Of a stretch of DNA of 64,000 nt, positions 22,150 to 33,127 are shown piece by piece. The DNA lies in assembly GCF_963678635.1 (NCBI RefSeq), contig NC_087070.1, positions 9,212,539-9,276,538 on the forward strand, read 5' to 3'. The position numbers and the translations under genes are program-made. Origin of the DNA: Symsagittifera roscoffensis. Its lineage: Eukaryota > Xenacoelomorpha > Acoela > Convolutidae. The notes beneath the pieces were generated by a model. That model saw only the letters and a program-made list of their open reading frames with translations. It did no database searches and was not told the origin of the DNA. Position 1 is the stretch's first letter. The number at the start of each line of letters is the position of its first letter.

Positions 22150-25060
22150 CATTGGTTAGGAATTGTTCCAGTTTAATTCAATGTTATTTTAAACGATTTG
22201 GAAGTGTTGTCAGGGTTCCCCATTGGTTACAACATCGACCTCTAATTATGAATGGCCAAATACTTTTAATGAAAATTTTAGGTTTCATAGAACGAATCGG
22301 TTCACAAAAAAAAAGAAAATTTTCTAAGCAAGCTTTTCAAAATATGAAACTTTGAATTTCTTCAAAAGGATTCAGGAAACAAATCGGATGGCAAAGTTTT
22401 AGGTTTGTCTATGGAAGCTATTCAAGCGATGAAATTTTGAAATGTTACAAAGTTTTACATAGTTCAAATCGGTTTGCAAACAGCTAGTTTTTCTAGCAAG
22501 ATTGCTGTTTTTTGTTGATTCTTTTCAGATAGAATTCAATCTGAAAAGTCAAAATTTCGGAGAAAATGGACAGGCACTGTCTAGCCTTGAAATTAGATTG
22601 TGCTCATCTTGTCTAAAGAAAAAAAATTTTGCCAAAAATTTCTAGATTATTCCAGACTTAAAAAAATTCGAAATTACTAGAACATGGGCGACCTTCTCTT
22701 TAAAGTTGAGCTTTAACAAATTTCTCAAACATTGCACTCGACAAAATTAAAGCGTTGCGTTCATTTAAACATTGCGTCGATAGCGCATTCCGATGTTCAT
22801 TTAGTATATACAAGCAAACCCAACTCTAAATGATTAATCAGCTCGCCAAAAGTAACTTGTTGTTAAGATAAAAAAATCAATCTATGAAAACTTGAAACTA
22901 TTCAAGTTATTTCTTGAATCAAATCAGAGGGCGCAAAATTAAAAGTGTTCAAGCTACTCTAGATATGAAACTTTGAGATAATTTAAATTAATTCATGTAA
23001 CGAGTAGGCTGAAAAAAAAGAGTTTTTCAATTATTTCATGTAGCGAGTAATTTGACAATTTTTTTCTAATGAAGCCATTTAAGCGATGAAGCTTCAGATA
23101 TTCCAAATTATTTTTTAGACCGAATCAGTTTACTATGAGCTCAAGACTTCCTTAGAAAGCTATTCCAGCTTTAAAAAATGTACATATTTCCAAATCATAT
23201 CATGATGCGAACAAGTTTTTGTTAGTTTTTTAAGCAAGTTATTCATAATATGAAAATTTTTACGAGTATTTTGTAAAGCAAATCAGATGGCAAAAAAAAA
23301 GTTTGTCTGAGTAAGCTTTTGTTCATAAAATTTCGAAAAATTCCCTTGATTTTGATATTGCAATTCGGGTGGCAAAAAATTCGACTTTTTTTATTGAAGC
23401 CAGTCAAGCGATGATACTTTGAAACACAGCGTATTATTCTATGAGAAATTTTAACGCGGTTTTCATAGAGCTATTGAAATAGCAAAAAACCAAGCAAAAT
23501 TTAACTCTATTGAAGCCACTGAAGCGATGATACTTTGAAATTTAGCAAGTTAATGAATGAAACTTTTGAAAGAGCTAATCGGATGGCAAAGATTTAAGCA
23601 TTTTTAATAAGCTATCAGTTATGAAACTTCGACTATTCCAAGTTGTTTCATGTAGCGAATATGCTGGCAAAAAATTCAAAATTTCTATTGAGGCCATTTG
23701 AGCGATGAAACTTTAAATTTTTTACTTCTTAGATTAAAATTGAAGACGAGAAAATGAAGATTTTCTAAGCAAGCTACCCCAGATAAGAAACTGTAAGTCT
23801 AGAAATATTTCGTCTATCTTTTCTATTAAAATCTTTCAAGTTCGCGAATAGCTTAAATGTTCCAAAAAAAATAGTCAAGCGATAAAATCTTCAAATATTT
23901 AGAGTTATTTTTTAAGGTCGTATGGGTTTGCGAATAGTTCAAGGGAAGTTTTCAAAGCTAAGGTATATTCCAAATTTTTCAATGAAGCAAATTGGATCGT
24001 AATAAATTATTTTGTTTAAATCTTCTTAAAATATGAAAAATTTCAAGTTTCTCCTATGACTGAATCAATTTCTATGAAAATTGTTCAAGGTTCGAAAATT
24101 TGACATTTTGAAGTTATTTTGTAGACCAAAACGATTCGCTCAACTTAATATTTTTGGAAAAAACTTTCAAGTGATGAAACTCAAGTGATCCAAGTTATCT
24201 TCAAAACGACCGAATTGAATCACGAAGTTTTTTTAAGCAATGTAGTCGGGAAAACTTCCCTGTTTCTATTCTATCAAGATTGAGTTATTCGAAGTTAATT
24301 CATGGATCGAGTTTTTTAAACAAAATTTTTCAAGCTGTTTCATAGACCGAATATTTTTGCAAGAAGCTTGAATTTTACTAAGCAAATTACTAGAGCTCTG
24401 AAAGTTTGAAATATTTAGAGTTATTTTATGGAGCAAATATTTGCTAAAACATTTGTGAAAATTGCTTTAAAAGTTTTGGGCTTTTCAAAAACGAGTTGGT
24501 TTTTGAAATAGTTTGATTTATTTCAAAATTTTTCTGAGCGTGCTATTTATGCGATGAAACTTTAAAGTCGCATAATTGTCAAGTTGTTTCATAGAAAAGT
24601 TCGAGTGGTGAGGAATTTCAATTGTTTTAGCAAGCTATCGAGGCGATAAAAATTTGAATTATTTGATGTTTTCCCAGAGCAAATTGGTTTTTAAAAAGCT
24701 AGTTTTCTACCAAGGAAGTTGTTATTTTTATCTTGTTCGTTTTAGAAAGAAATCAATCTGAAAAGGCAAAAATTTCGGCAAAAATTGGACAAAAATTGTC
24801 CAGCCTTGGTATTAAATTGATTTCAGCTTGTCTGAAAATTGACTTTTTGTGAAATTATTTCGAGTTTTCATAAAGCAAATTGGTTTGCAAATCTAGTTTT
24901 GCCAGCAAGGAGGTTGTTGTTTTTAGTATGTTCGTTGTAGAAATGAAAAGAAATAAAAAAGCAAAAGCTCGTCGAAAATATGGACAAACACTGTCTAGCC
25001 TTGAAATTGAGTTGAGTTCATTTTGTCTGAAGAATTAAATTTTTATCAAATATAATTCTT
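22150..25060. repeat. Field of degenerate ~100-bp repeats
   Basis: A motif close to TTCAAGCGATGAAACTTTGAAAT, followed by CAAGTTATTT and an AGCAAATCGGATGGCAAA-like phrase, recurs with variations across almost 3 kb. Examples lie near 22,424, 23,086, 23,409, 23,525, 23,700, 23,879, 24,170 and 24,549. Spacing varies from about 85 to several hundred bp because units are decayed. Two related longer blocks (near 22,500-22,620 and 24,740-25,040) contain TCAAAATTTCGG- and TGTCTAGCCTTGAAATT-like phrases. No transposon protein was recognised. Confidence 0.6.
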
Positions 25061-25659
25061 GAAAAATTCAGACGTTAAAAAATTTGAAAGTTCTCGAATA
25101 TTCTTGGCCTTCTCTTAAAAGTTAAGCCTAGAGATTGTTTAAAGGTTGTATTCGACAAAACTGAAAATGTGCTTTCAGTTAAAAATTGCGCCGTAAGCAC
25201 ATTCAGACTTTCATTTAATAAACAAGACTAGCCTGTAACGCATATCCAGTGATTCGAATTTTTAAGAACACTATAGAAAACGGAATATTTTGAAAAATGA
25301 TTTGCATCCTTTGAGTGTACTCTGACATCACCTGATTCTAGGTTTGTTTATTTGAAATTTTGTAAATCGTTTCTTTTTCAAGTTTTTTTTAAATCAAAAT
25401 TTAAAAAACCATTTAGTTTTTACATCTTAGTTCCTTTGTAGCAATTCAAAATGACACGAAAAAATGTCACCTCTCTTAAACTGAATATAAATAAGCAGGC
25501 GCATTTAGAAGCAAAATTTGAAATTATTGAGAGTACCTTTTCAGTACCCTACAAAAGCATCTGGAATTTCAAAATTTGCGAAACTTCAAGTTTAAATTTT
25601 CTGAAAAAAATTTATTTGAAAAACCATTAAAAAAGTCAAATCTCATAGCTGCCAATTTT

Positions 25660-26374
25660 CGGTCATAGTTGGGAACCAAATTTGTAAATCCTGGGTCTAA
25701 CTTGACAGAGGCTCACTATAGAGATTTTCAATTTTTGTTCCTTGTTCCTAACTTGTTCCTAAATTTTTCATCACTTGTTCTTAAATATATATTGCCTATT
25801 CCTATGTTAATTTTCATATTGAAATGAAAAATTATTATTTTGTCAAGGTTCAGAGTAATTTTCGTATTTTGAGAAAGTCTGAGAAAGTATCATCAGCGCA
25901 TGATTTTGTGTTCACTGAGTTTGTGATCGTTTTTAAACCATTTATCATTGAAATGAACAGTAGTGGCCCGAGGACTGACCCCTGTTGAACTCCATAACGG
26001 ATAACTTTCAAATTATGACATTTCAGCTCCTACTTTGACTAAATGTGATCAATTTGACAAAAAATGATTGCAACAATGCCTGAATGGCACCCCTTATTAG
26101 CAGTTTTTAGCTTTTTCTGACTAGGAAATTTCATGAGGGAACTAAAATTCTGTTTTTTTTTGGTAGGTAGTTTCTGCTGAATTGTCTGTAGTCATTGTAA
26201 CCGACATCTCAACAAATTGGGCAAAAATTCAGTACACCACATCTCATTAGCTTTTGGAGGTAATTGTTTTACGAATTGATCTAAGACGTTGTTTTGACAT
26301 TTTTGATTGAAAGCATTCTGACAAAGCGCATTTCATAGCGCATTCCGATTTTAATTTAATATATAAGACTGAAG
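25660..26374 (-). pseudogene. Non-LTR reverse-transcriptase relic, copy 2
   Basis: Direct repeat of 20,906-21,640 with many substitutions. It includes the segment corresponding to the reverse-transcriptase palm near 25,960-26,010, where the frame is broken. The copy runs into the assembly gap. Confidence 0.7.
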
Positions 26375-26574
26375 NNNNNNNNNNNNNNNNNNNNNNNNNN
26401 NNNNNNNNNNNNNNNNNNNNNNNNNNNNNNNNNNNNNNNNNNNNNNNNNNNNNNNNNNNNNNNNNNNNNNNNNNNNNNNNNNNNNNNNNNNNNNNNNNNN
26501 NNNNNNNNNNNNNNNNNNNNNNNNNNNNNNNNNNNNNNNNNNNNNNNNNNNNNNNNNNNNNNNNNNNNNNNNNN
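26375..26574. other. Assembly gap, 200 N
   Basis: Exactly 200 unspecified bases, a conventional gap size. The real distance and content are unknown, and the gap separates copy 2 of the LINE relic from an LTR-like repeat. Confidence 0.99.
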
Positions 26575-26611
26575 ATCCTTCGAATTGCAGAAGAACTATT
26601 CTAAAAAACTC

Positions 26612-27020
26612 TGTAAAACCCGGATGGGTGGAACCTGATCTAAACTACATTTTATGATTGGATAAATTAAATGTTTTACCAATGTAAAGTATTTAATATT
26701 AACCAATCATGATCCATCTAACTAACAACCCACTTATTTGTAAGTGCTGAAGTTACTTGTAATTTCAGCACCAGAGAGATTTGAATTTAACTTAGAAATT
26801 AGTTGGACTCTCCCGAGCACTTCAGCAGCCGCAATAAACCAGTATACCCTAGATCTATTGAGCCTAGCAGAGACTAGTTAAACAACCTGAGACTAGATAG
26901 TATAAGAGTAAGATTAGGATCGGTATTAGACTAAGAAGTTGCACGAATCTATCCGGCCGAAAATAAGATAGCGTGACGAGCAGACGGTGTACCCTATCCG
27001 AAATTACTCTATGAGTTACA
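26612..27020 (-). repeat. LTR-like repeat, inverted copy
   Basis: A 409-bp block starting TGTAAAACCCGGATGGGTGG and ending TATGAGTTACA. It is the reverse complement, with substitutions, of 29,043-29,452. Both ends carry TGTAA...TTACA, compatible with LTR termini, and an AATAAA lies inside. No flanking primer-binding site or polypurine tract was identified, so strand and LTR status are tentative. Confidence 0.6.
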
Positions 27021-27082
27021 CTTCGGTCCTAACTCAAAACTCTTTAAACCTGAAATATCAAACTTTTTTAAATCTGAAATAA

Positions 27083-28420
27083 AGGAACTCAAATTAAAAA
27101 GTTCAGAGAAAATATCGCATCCTAGCAAATCCACTGCCTCATCGAAGCGATATTTTGGATTTTGAACACCTGAAAAGGAAAATGCTTAACTGTACGTTGA
27201 AATAACCCGAAAACTTTAACAATCAGAAAAGCACTTGCCCGTGCTTGATGAACTGTGGTAAGACAGCAAAAAACTGCAGTCTTTTAAATTCATTATTGAT
27301 GGCATTAAAGGGGGATAACCCTAATGTTGTACACTATATCCATAATAATGACAATCAAAATCATAATAAAATTATAATAATAGTTAGTAAGGAGGTTGTT
27401 ATTTCTAGTTAATTCGATTCAGGTTGAAGTGAATCTGAAAACGAATTGGTTTGGACAAAAAAGGAACAGCTACTACACAGCCCTGAAAATGAATCGAGTT
27501 CATATTCTCTAAAGAATTTAAAAACGACATTCTGATCCAAGCAAGACGTTCTGATCCGACGTTCTTTATCTTTTCATTCGATAACTCCCAAAACATTAAG
27601 CCTTGTGCCACTCAATTCATTCATAAGATTCACCTTGCGTGCTAAACATCTTAACTTGGGTGATAGTAGTCAAAAGAGTCCCAACGTTAATCAAACATCA
27701 CTTTAAATCAAATAGTAGCAGGTGAAGTTTCTTCCTTCGTCAAGTTGCGGAAATCAATATTTTTCCAAAAATAGCTAGTTGAAAATAAATTCAAATTTGT
27801 ATGGAGAAAAAAACGCCACGAGCACAATCATTTTGTCTCTTTCTGAATTTCATTGTGATATTCAACAATGTAAAACTTTGTTCTGTAGCACTACTTTTTT
27901 AAAACAACCTTAATTACTTCATTATTCAAGGTGTTTTGAACAAGGTGTATTGCTTATGAAATGCTGCTATTTTATACTTCCAGTCGCTGTGATTTTTTAA
28001 ATTTTAAGTCCAAAAGTCGACTTAGCAAAAAAAAAAACTTTTTTTTACAGAAAGTTTTTTGTTGCATTCGCCTTATAATTTTAATTTTTTCTTTGATGTT
28101 AAGATCTGGAATATCTGGGGGCCAGTCAATGGGTCAGACACCGTTCTCAACCAGATATTCTTCAATATTTTCTGCACAATGAACTGGGCAGTTGTCCTAC
28201 ATCAGTTTCCATCCAAAATTTGCGTTTCATTAATTTCGTTTTGGTCCAGTGCATCCCTGTTAATTTATGCTTCGTAAGGTGCGATAAATTGACGAAGTTG
28301 CGATAAGTTTGCAAAACATAACTAAAAAACGCAACAAAACCTTCAACACGATTTTCTTTGTTCACAACGTTGTCGCTACACTCGGTTTTATCTCTTTATC
28401 TTGAGAGCGAATCCTACCTC
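27083..28420. repeat. Segmental duplication A, copy 2, with Tc1 relic
   Basis: Corresponds to 15,945-17,440. On the minus strand, about 28,090-28,210, it retains the catalytic-domain remains of the Tc1 transposase seen at 17,130-17,220. The match stops at CCTACCTCGGA near 28,420, where a palindrome begins. Confidence 0.8.
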
Positions 28421-28444
28421 GGAACAAAGGTAGGATTCGCTCTC
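28403..28444. repeat. Perfect 17-bp inverted repeat at a duplication break
   Basis: GAGAGCGAATCCTACCT at 28,403-28,419 is followed after 8 bases by its exact reverse complement at 28,428-28,444. The left arm is Tc1-derived sequence, also at 17,430-17,446, so the right arm is a short templated inversion at the breakpoint. Confidence 0.85.
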
Positions 28445-28705
28445 ATTTGAGAAAAAAACAAAAAAAAGGCTAAAATTTGACCTTCTAAACCTTCAAGAAA
28501 GCTTGGAAATTACAGATAGAGTCAAATTGGGAAAAACTTTTCAATTTTAAAATTTCTGTTACTTATATTCGCCCAACTTTTTACTTTAAATACACAGGTT
28601 TTAGAAAACATTTAATCAGCAACGATTTCTTAGCAAGAACTAGTGAAAACTTCGCTTTTTTGAGGTTTTAGAGCTTTTGAAGGCTGCAGTTTTCAAACTG
28701 CATAT

Positions 28706-29001
28706 TACTGCATATTATAATTTGTATTTTATAAAATTTTGTTAATTCTATTTTTGAATTATGATTTTGATTAATTGTTTTCGCTAAAGCGTTTGAGTTT
28801 TAGTTCAGTTATTTTTAAGAATTACTCACACTTGAGTACCTCTTGTCAAAAATAGTGATGTGGTCACAAAGCGTGGATGTAGCACGGTGGGTTAGACCGG
28901 CTATAGAGCATGCTCAGGACGTCCTCTCTGGTGGGTTAGGCCAGGAGTGCGAGTATGATTTCGTGCTGGTTTTTTAAAGGGTCCTCTTTTGTGTTAACTC
29001 C
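28706..29001 (+). repeat. 295-bp direct repeat, copy 1, with tRNA-like boxes
   Basis: Repeated at 29,948-30,242 with few differences. It contains TAGCACGGTGG (28,880-28,890), close to a pol III box A, and CGAGTATGATTTC (28,950-28,962), close to box B, in the same orientation and about 60 bases apart. This suggests a tRNA-derived SINE. Alternatively the pair could be short LTRs, since they bracket about 945 bp and the minus-strand end begins AGTTAACAC. Confidence 0.55.
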
Positions 29002-29042
29002 TACCTTGGACCAAAAACGGCACTTTTGAGTTAGGTTCGAGG

Positions 29043-29452
29043 TGTAACTCATAGAGTAATTTCCGATAGGGTACACCGTCTGCTCGTCACGCTAACTTAT
29101 TTTCGGCCGGATAGATTCGTGCAACTTCTTAGTCTAATACCGATCCTAGTCTTACTCTTATATTTACTAGTCTCAGGGTGTTTAACTAGTCTCTGCTAGG
29201 CTCAATAGATCTAGAGTATACTGGCTTATTGCGATTGCTAAAGTTCTCTTGGAGAGGTAAATAATTTCTAAGTTAAATTCAAATCTCTCTGGTGCTGAAA
29301 GTACAAGTAATTTCTGAACTTAGCAATAAGTGGGTTGTTAGTTAGATGGATCGTAATTGGTTAATATTAAATATTTTATAGAGATAAAATATCCAGTTTG
29401 TAAACAATAATAAATATAGTTTATATCTGGTTCCACCCATCCGGGGTTTACA
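29043..29452 (+). repeat. LTR-like repeat, second copy
   Basis: A 410-bp block from TGTAACTCATAGAG to GGGGTTTACA, inverted relative to 26,612-27,020. It lies between the two 295-bp direct repeats. Just upstream (29,005-29,025) is a short Tc1-derived piece also found near 17,480, showing that insertions have split an older Tc1 copy. Confidence 0.6.
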
Positions 29453-29947
29453 GAGCTTTGAATCTTAGATATTCTATCTGTAATGAAGGATGGATGTTGG
29501 TCGTTGTTATTTGGCGAGCATCATTTCCTGTTTTGTTCTTGGAGAAGAAAGCTCCAGAAAGTTGGAGTTATCGATATGAAGTTGTTAGTTATCGTTTGAC
29601 AAAGACTATGACTGTCAACGAAATCAATCTGATTTCAAGATGGTTTGCTATGATCGTCTGTTCTTGATCGGTTGTGGAGAACTGTGTTTCGATCTGGTTT
29701 GGGAATGGCGTGAAGATCGTGTTTGGAGGGGATGCCTTGTAACACGGATCTGTACGTATATGTGACATCGAGGTGGTCATTGGTCTGATTCAATGAAGTC
29801 CTTTTCTGCAAAGTCAAGTCGTACTCTAAATCCTTTATGAGTCGTGATTGTGAGCGGCATGTCAGTTGTGTTTAGCCATTCTGTAGGTTGAGTGTGATGG
29901 GGTCGTCTAGTCTATGGATGCTCGTTTTTGCGGTTGTTCGTGATCTA
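29453..29947. other. Unassigned interior of a nested insertion
   Basis: About 0.5 kb, less AT-rich than its surroundings, between the LTR-like block and the second 295-bp repeat. Short open frames exist on both strands but none resembles a known protein. Confidence 0.35.
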
Positions 29948-30242
29948 TGTACTGCATATTATAATTTACATTTTATAAAATTTTGTTAATTCTATTTTTT
30001 AATTATGATTTTGATTAATTGTTTTCGCAAAAGCGTTTGAGTTTTAGTTCAGTTATTTTAAAAAATTACTCACACTTGAGTACCTCTTGTCAAAAATAGT
30101 GATGTGGTCACAAAGCGTGGATGTAGCACGGTGGGTTAGACCGGCTATAGAGCATGCTCAGGACGTCCTCTCTGGTGGGTTAGGCCAGGAGTGCGAGTAT
30201 GATTTCGTGCTGGTTTTTTAAAGGGTCCTCTTTTGTGTTAAC
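29948..30242 (+). repeat. 295-bp direct repeat, copy 2, with tRNA-like boxes
   Basis: Same sequence as 28,706-29,001, including the box A-like and box B-like motifs, ending TTTTGTGTTAACT. It lies at the downstream edge of the minus-strand retroelement. Confidence 0.6.
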
Positions 30243-30995
30243 TTTTATATTATTTTACTTTTTGTCTTCCTTTTGTTTTGTTGGTTGTGTCCTTTTCTCA
30301 AAAATCAAATTGTTTTTGGTTTGGGTTTGTCTTGCGACTTTTGGTGTTTTATTGTTTCTCTTTTAGACTTGGTAATAGTCTTCAAAAGATTACATTATCC
30401 AGTTTTAAGCTGTTTTAATCCGGTTTGGGTACCGTGGGTTTTCTTTTCTTAGTCATGCTGTTAGTTTATGGTTCATGGTGTTTAGTAAGCTGCGTTGGTT
30501 AGTTTGAATATTATATAATTCCATTCCAACCGGGTTAAAGGAAAAGTGGAAACTTGTTATTGCTTGTTTGAGTTGTTGTTAGTGCAAACTTAAAACTTGA
30601 ATTCATTATTTTAAACAATTCTTCGTGGGCGAGCTGTGCGATTGTGGAAAGTATTCCTGTGCGTTTGAACAGAAGTTATAGAAAAAGTTAGTACTGTATT
30701 TCATTTGTATGAATTTATTGCTTTTAAGACTAAATTTTACTGCTTTTGGGATTGAAAAGTATAAATTGATTTTCATCGTATTTAAATTTACTACATTGGG
30801 GGAAATAATTTAGAATTGAATTTACTACTTTGAATTAACTTTTACTGCATCATTTAGTGCTCTTGGTTTAATAGAGTTTAATATGGAAAACAGAGTTTAT
30901 ATTTTTACTTGTCTTTTCTTGTTTTGAAGGTGATCGTGGTGTGAAGACTAAAGAAAATGCAAATTACTAAATAAAATGGTTAGTTCGATTTTGAA
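30243..30995. other. Noncoding 3' part of the retroelement
   Basis: On the + strand it is T- and G-rich with repeated ACTGC/TTTACTGC phrases near 30,690-30,850. No protein frame was found. A 3' LTR would be expected in this area but was not recognised. Confidence 0.35.
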
Positions 30996-31683
30996 TTAGT
31001 TAGTTTGAAAATTAAAATCATAGTTACCTTTAGTCGTCTGGTAAAATCCGTGAGGTAAAACATCGTGAATAGCGTCTGATGTAGTTAGTAATTTTGCTAG
31101 TATGCGTTCTATATTTTTAGTTTGCAGCAGTGGCCAAAGCAATGGTAGTGCTTTTATGGTTTTTAGTTCTTTGGTGCCATTTGCAAAATCATGAGGTGTG
31201 TTCTGGATTAGATTGTAAATTTTATGATTGTATTTAGTGTTGTGGATGAATTCTAAAATGGGTACTTCTATAGATTGATTATATTCATGCGGAATGATGA
31301 GGGGTCGGGATTCTTCGTCGTTGAAGGTCTTCGTGAGGGGACAAAATATATACATTTGAGTGACTGGATCTTAATTCCGGAGGATGCCTTCGAAGTTAGA
31401 ATTTTTAAAGCAAAACGTGAAGTTTAGGAAAAACGGCGAGCTGTATTTGGAATTGATGAATTGAAATCTGTGGTGAGGTTGTTGTGATGGTGTGTGTAAA
31501 TGAAAATGATTTTGGTTAAAACGATAATAAGTATAAGTGTGTGTTTGCTTAGTTTTCAACATGATGTCGTGTGAGCAGTGCAAATCACGTTCTTTTGGTG
31601 TCAGGAAGTGAAAAGTTAGTGAAAATGTTTGAATTGTTTCGTGAAATGATTCATACGCTTGGTTGTCTGATAGTGCTTCTGAA
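30996..31683 (-). pseudogene. C-terminal pieces of a retroelement ORF of unknown function
   Basis: Two open stretches, 31,683-31,371 and 31,355-30,996, in different frames and nearly abutting, continue the reading of the 375-codon ORF just upstream. The last one (119 codons from its Met) has a mixed, globular composition with Ile/Leu/Lys/Asn and a HGFYQTTKG stretch near the end. The pieces look like one protein broken by frameshifts. No family recognised. Confidence 0.45.
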
Positions 31684-31704
31684 ATAATGTGATAATGCTT
31701 TTTA

Positions 31705-32832
31705 TCAGTATGTTAAGTGTAAATATGTATGATGTTTTAATAAATAAAACTTTTCTATGATTTTTGGATTAGCGAATCTATCGTCGTCAAGAAATTGATC
31801 TTGATTAGATCTGATGATGTTATGATCGTAATATTCAATTGAGTAGTCGTTAGCGCGGGGTGCAGTGAATGTTTTTAGTAATTTTTTATATCCTACGTAT
31901 GTAAATTGTCGGGGAGTGAGTGCTGTGGTTAATCTGAACAATTCGTCCTCATTTCTCTCAATATCGATAGTAGTGTTATAGAGTGGTAGCGTAAGGGGGT
32001 TAGTGAAATTATTATAAGCTGTCCAATGAAGTGTTGGTATTAATACATATTCATCTACAAAGTGACGTGGTTCGGGGTTAGGGTCAGATTGATTTAATGT
32101 ACATTGGGGAAATAAATGTAGGGTTATTTGAAGAAATATTGTAGTATTGGTGTGGTCCGGATGGTTGATATATTCGCAGGCGGTTCCGGGTTTGGATGGG
32201 AAAGGGTGATTTCGGAATTTACGTTTAAAAGTTCTATAAGCACGGTTAGTACTATTGGATGATTCTGTTGAAGTGGATGAATGAGCTAATGATGGAGTAT
32301 AATCTGAAAGTGGTATAGGTGTTGGTGGATTTGATGATGTTATTGTTGATGATAATTGGTGAATAGTTAGGGTGTGGGGAGATAGCAATTGTTTTTGGAG
32401 TGTTATAAAATTATCTAGTTCTTCGGAAAATTGAATATTATCTGGGGAGTTGTTGGTGGAGCGTTCATTTTTGAATGGGGAGTAGGTTGGGGTTATTTGA
32501 GAAGGAGTGTAGGGAGATGTATGTTGGCTTTGGGTTTGGAAAGGTCGGAAAGAGGGTTTGGAGAAGGTTGTTGAGCTGGTCTGGGTATGTGTAGAAGGGG
32601 ACGGTTCGGAATCTGCGAACTCATCGGGAGTTTCTATATCAGAATTATTGAATTGTGAAATTGTTGTATAAATTGTGATATCTGAGTTAGTGTCAGAATT
32701 CATGCCTGATGATGTATTAGCTTGTGGTGAATCAAGTGGCGGAAAAGCAAAAAGTTGGATAATAGGAAGTGGATTTTGGAGGTTGGCAGGGTGGGAGCTT
32801 GATCGGTGGAGTGATCCAACTTGTCTGCTCAT
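31705..32832 (-). CDS. 375-aa retroelement ORF downstream of the envelope, unknown function
   Basis: The longest uninterrupted frame after the envelope gene. Residues 1-200 are Ser/Thr/Pro/Asn-rich and disordered. Residues 200-375 look folded, with an RTFKRKFRNHPFPSKPGT basic patch, an LHLFPQC stretch and ALTPRQFTYVGYKKLLKTF. Its ATG overlaps the TGA of the preceding 61-codon frame by four bases (ATGA). It lies where most env-bearing gypsy elements have only the 3' LTR, so it is an additional gene or a long cytoplasmic extension. Not recognised; no catalytic motif seen. Confidence 0.55.
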   Translation of the reverse strand: MSRQVGSLHRSSSHPANLQNPLPIIQLFAFPPLDSPQANTSSGMNSDTNSDITIYTTISQFNNSDIETPDEFADSEPSPSTHTQTSSTTFSKPSFRPFQTQSQHTSPYTPSQITPTYSPFKNERSTNNSPDNIQFSEELDNFITLQKQLLSPHTLTIHQLSSTITSSNPPTPIPLSDYTPSLAHSSTSTESSNSTNRAYRTFKRKFRNHPFPSKPGTACEYINHPDHTNTTIFLQITLHLFPQCTLNQSDPNPEPRHFVDEYVLIPTLHWTAYNNFTNPLTLPLYNTTIDIERNEDELFRLTTALTPRQFTYVGYKKLLKTFTAPRANDYSIEYYDHNIIRSNQDQFLDDDRFANPKIIEKFYLLKHHTYLHLTY

Positions 32833-33014
32833 CGTTGGCTAAAAAAATGATTATTTCGAGACAATGTATCGTCAATTGGAGGGTGTTGTGTCACTATATG
32901 TTGGATGGGGCTTTGTATGTGGCTGGGTCTTAAGTTTGGGGGGTTTGTGATTGTTAAGTTTCGAAAATTTCGTGAGACTAAAGATAATGGATGATCATGA
33001 TGTAGATTCGGCAA
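32829..33014 (-). CDS. Short His/Pro-rich frame between envelope and the 375-aa ORF
   Basis: A 61-codon frame rich in His, Pro, Asn and Ser. It bridges the C-terminal end of the envelope-like gene and the 375-aa ORF. Its stop overlaps the next start by four bases, so it may be part of the same original gene shifted by one frame, or a separate small ORF. Confidence 0.35.
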   Translation of the reverse strand: MPNLHHDHPLSLVSRNFRNLTITNPPNLRPSHIQSPIQHIVTQHPPIDDTLSRNNHFFSQR

Positions 33015-33127
33015 ATGGGGTGCCGTAGGTAATGTAGTTGTATTATTATTTGAATCATCGTATGTGTTGGGATTTGTTGATAGTTTTGTATCATATTCTT
33101 TAATTTGTGCATCTAGGAGGATTTTAT

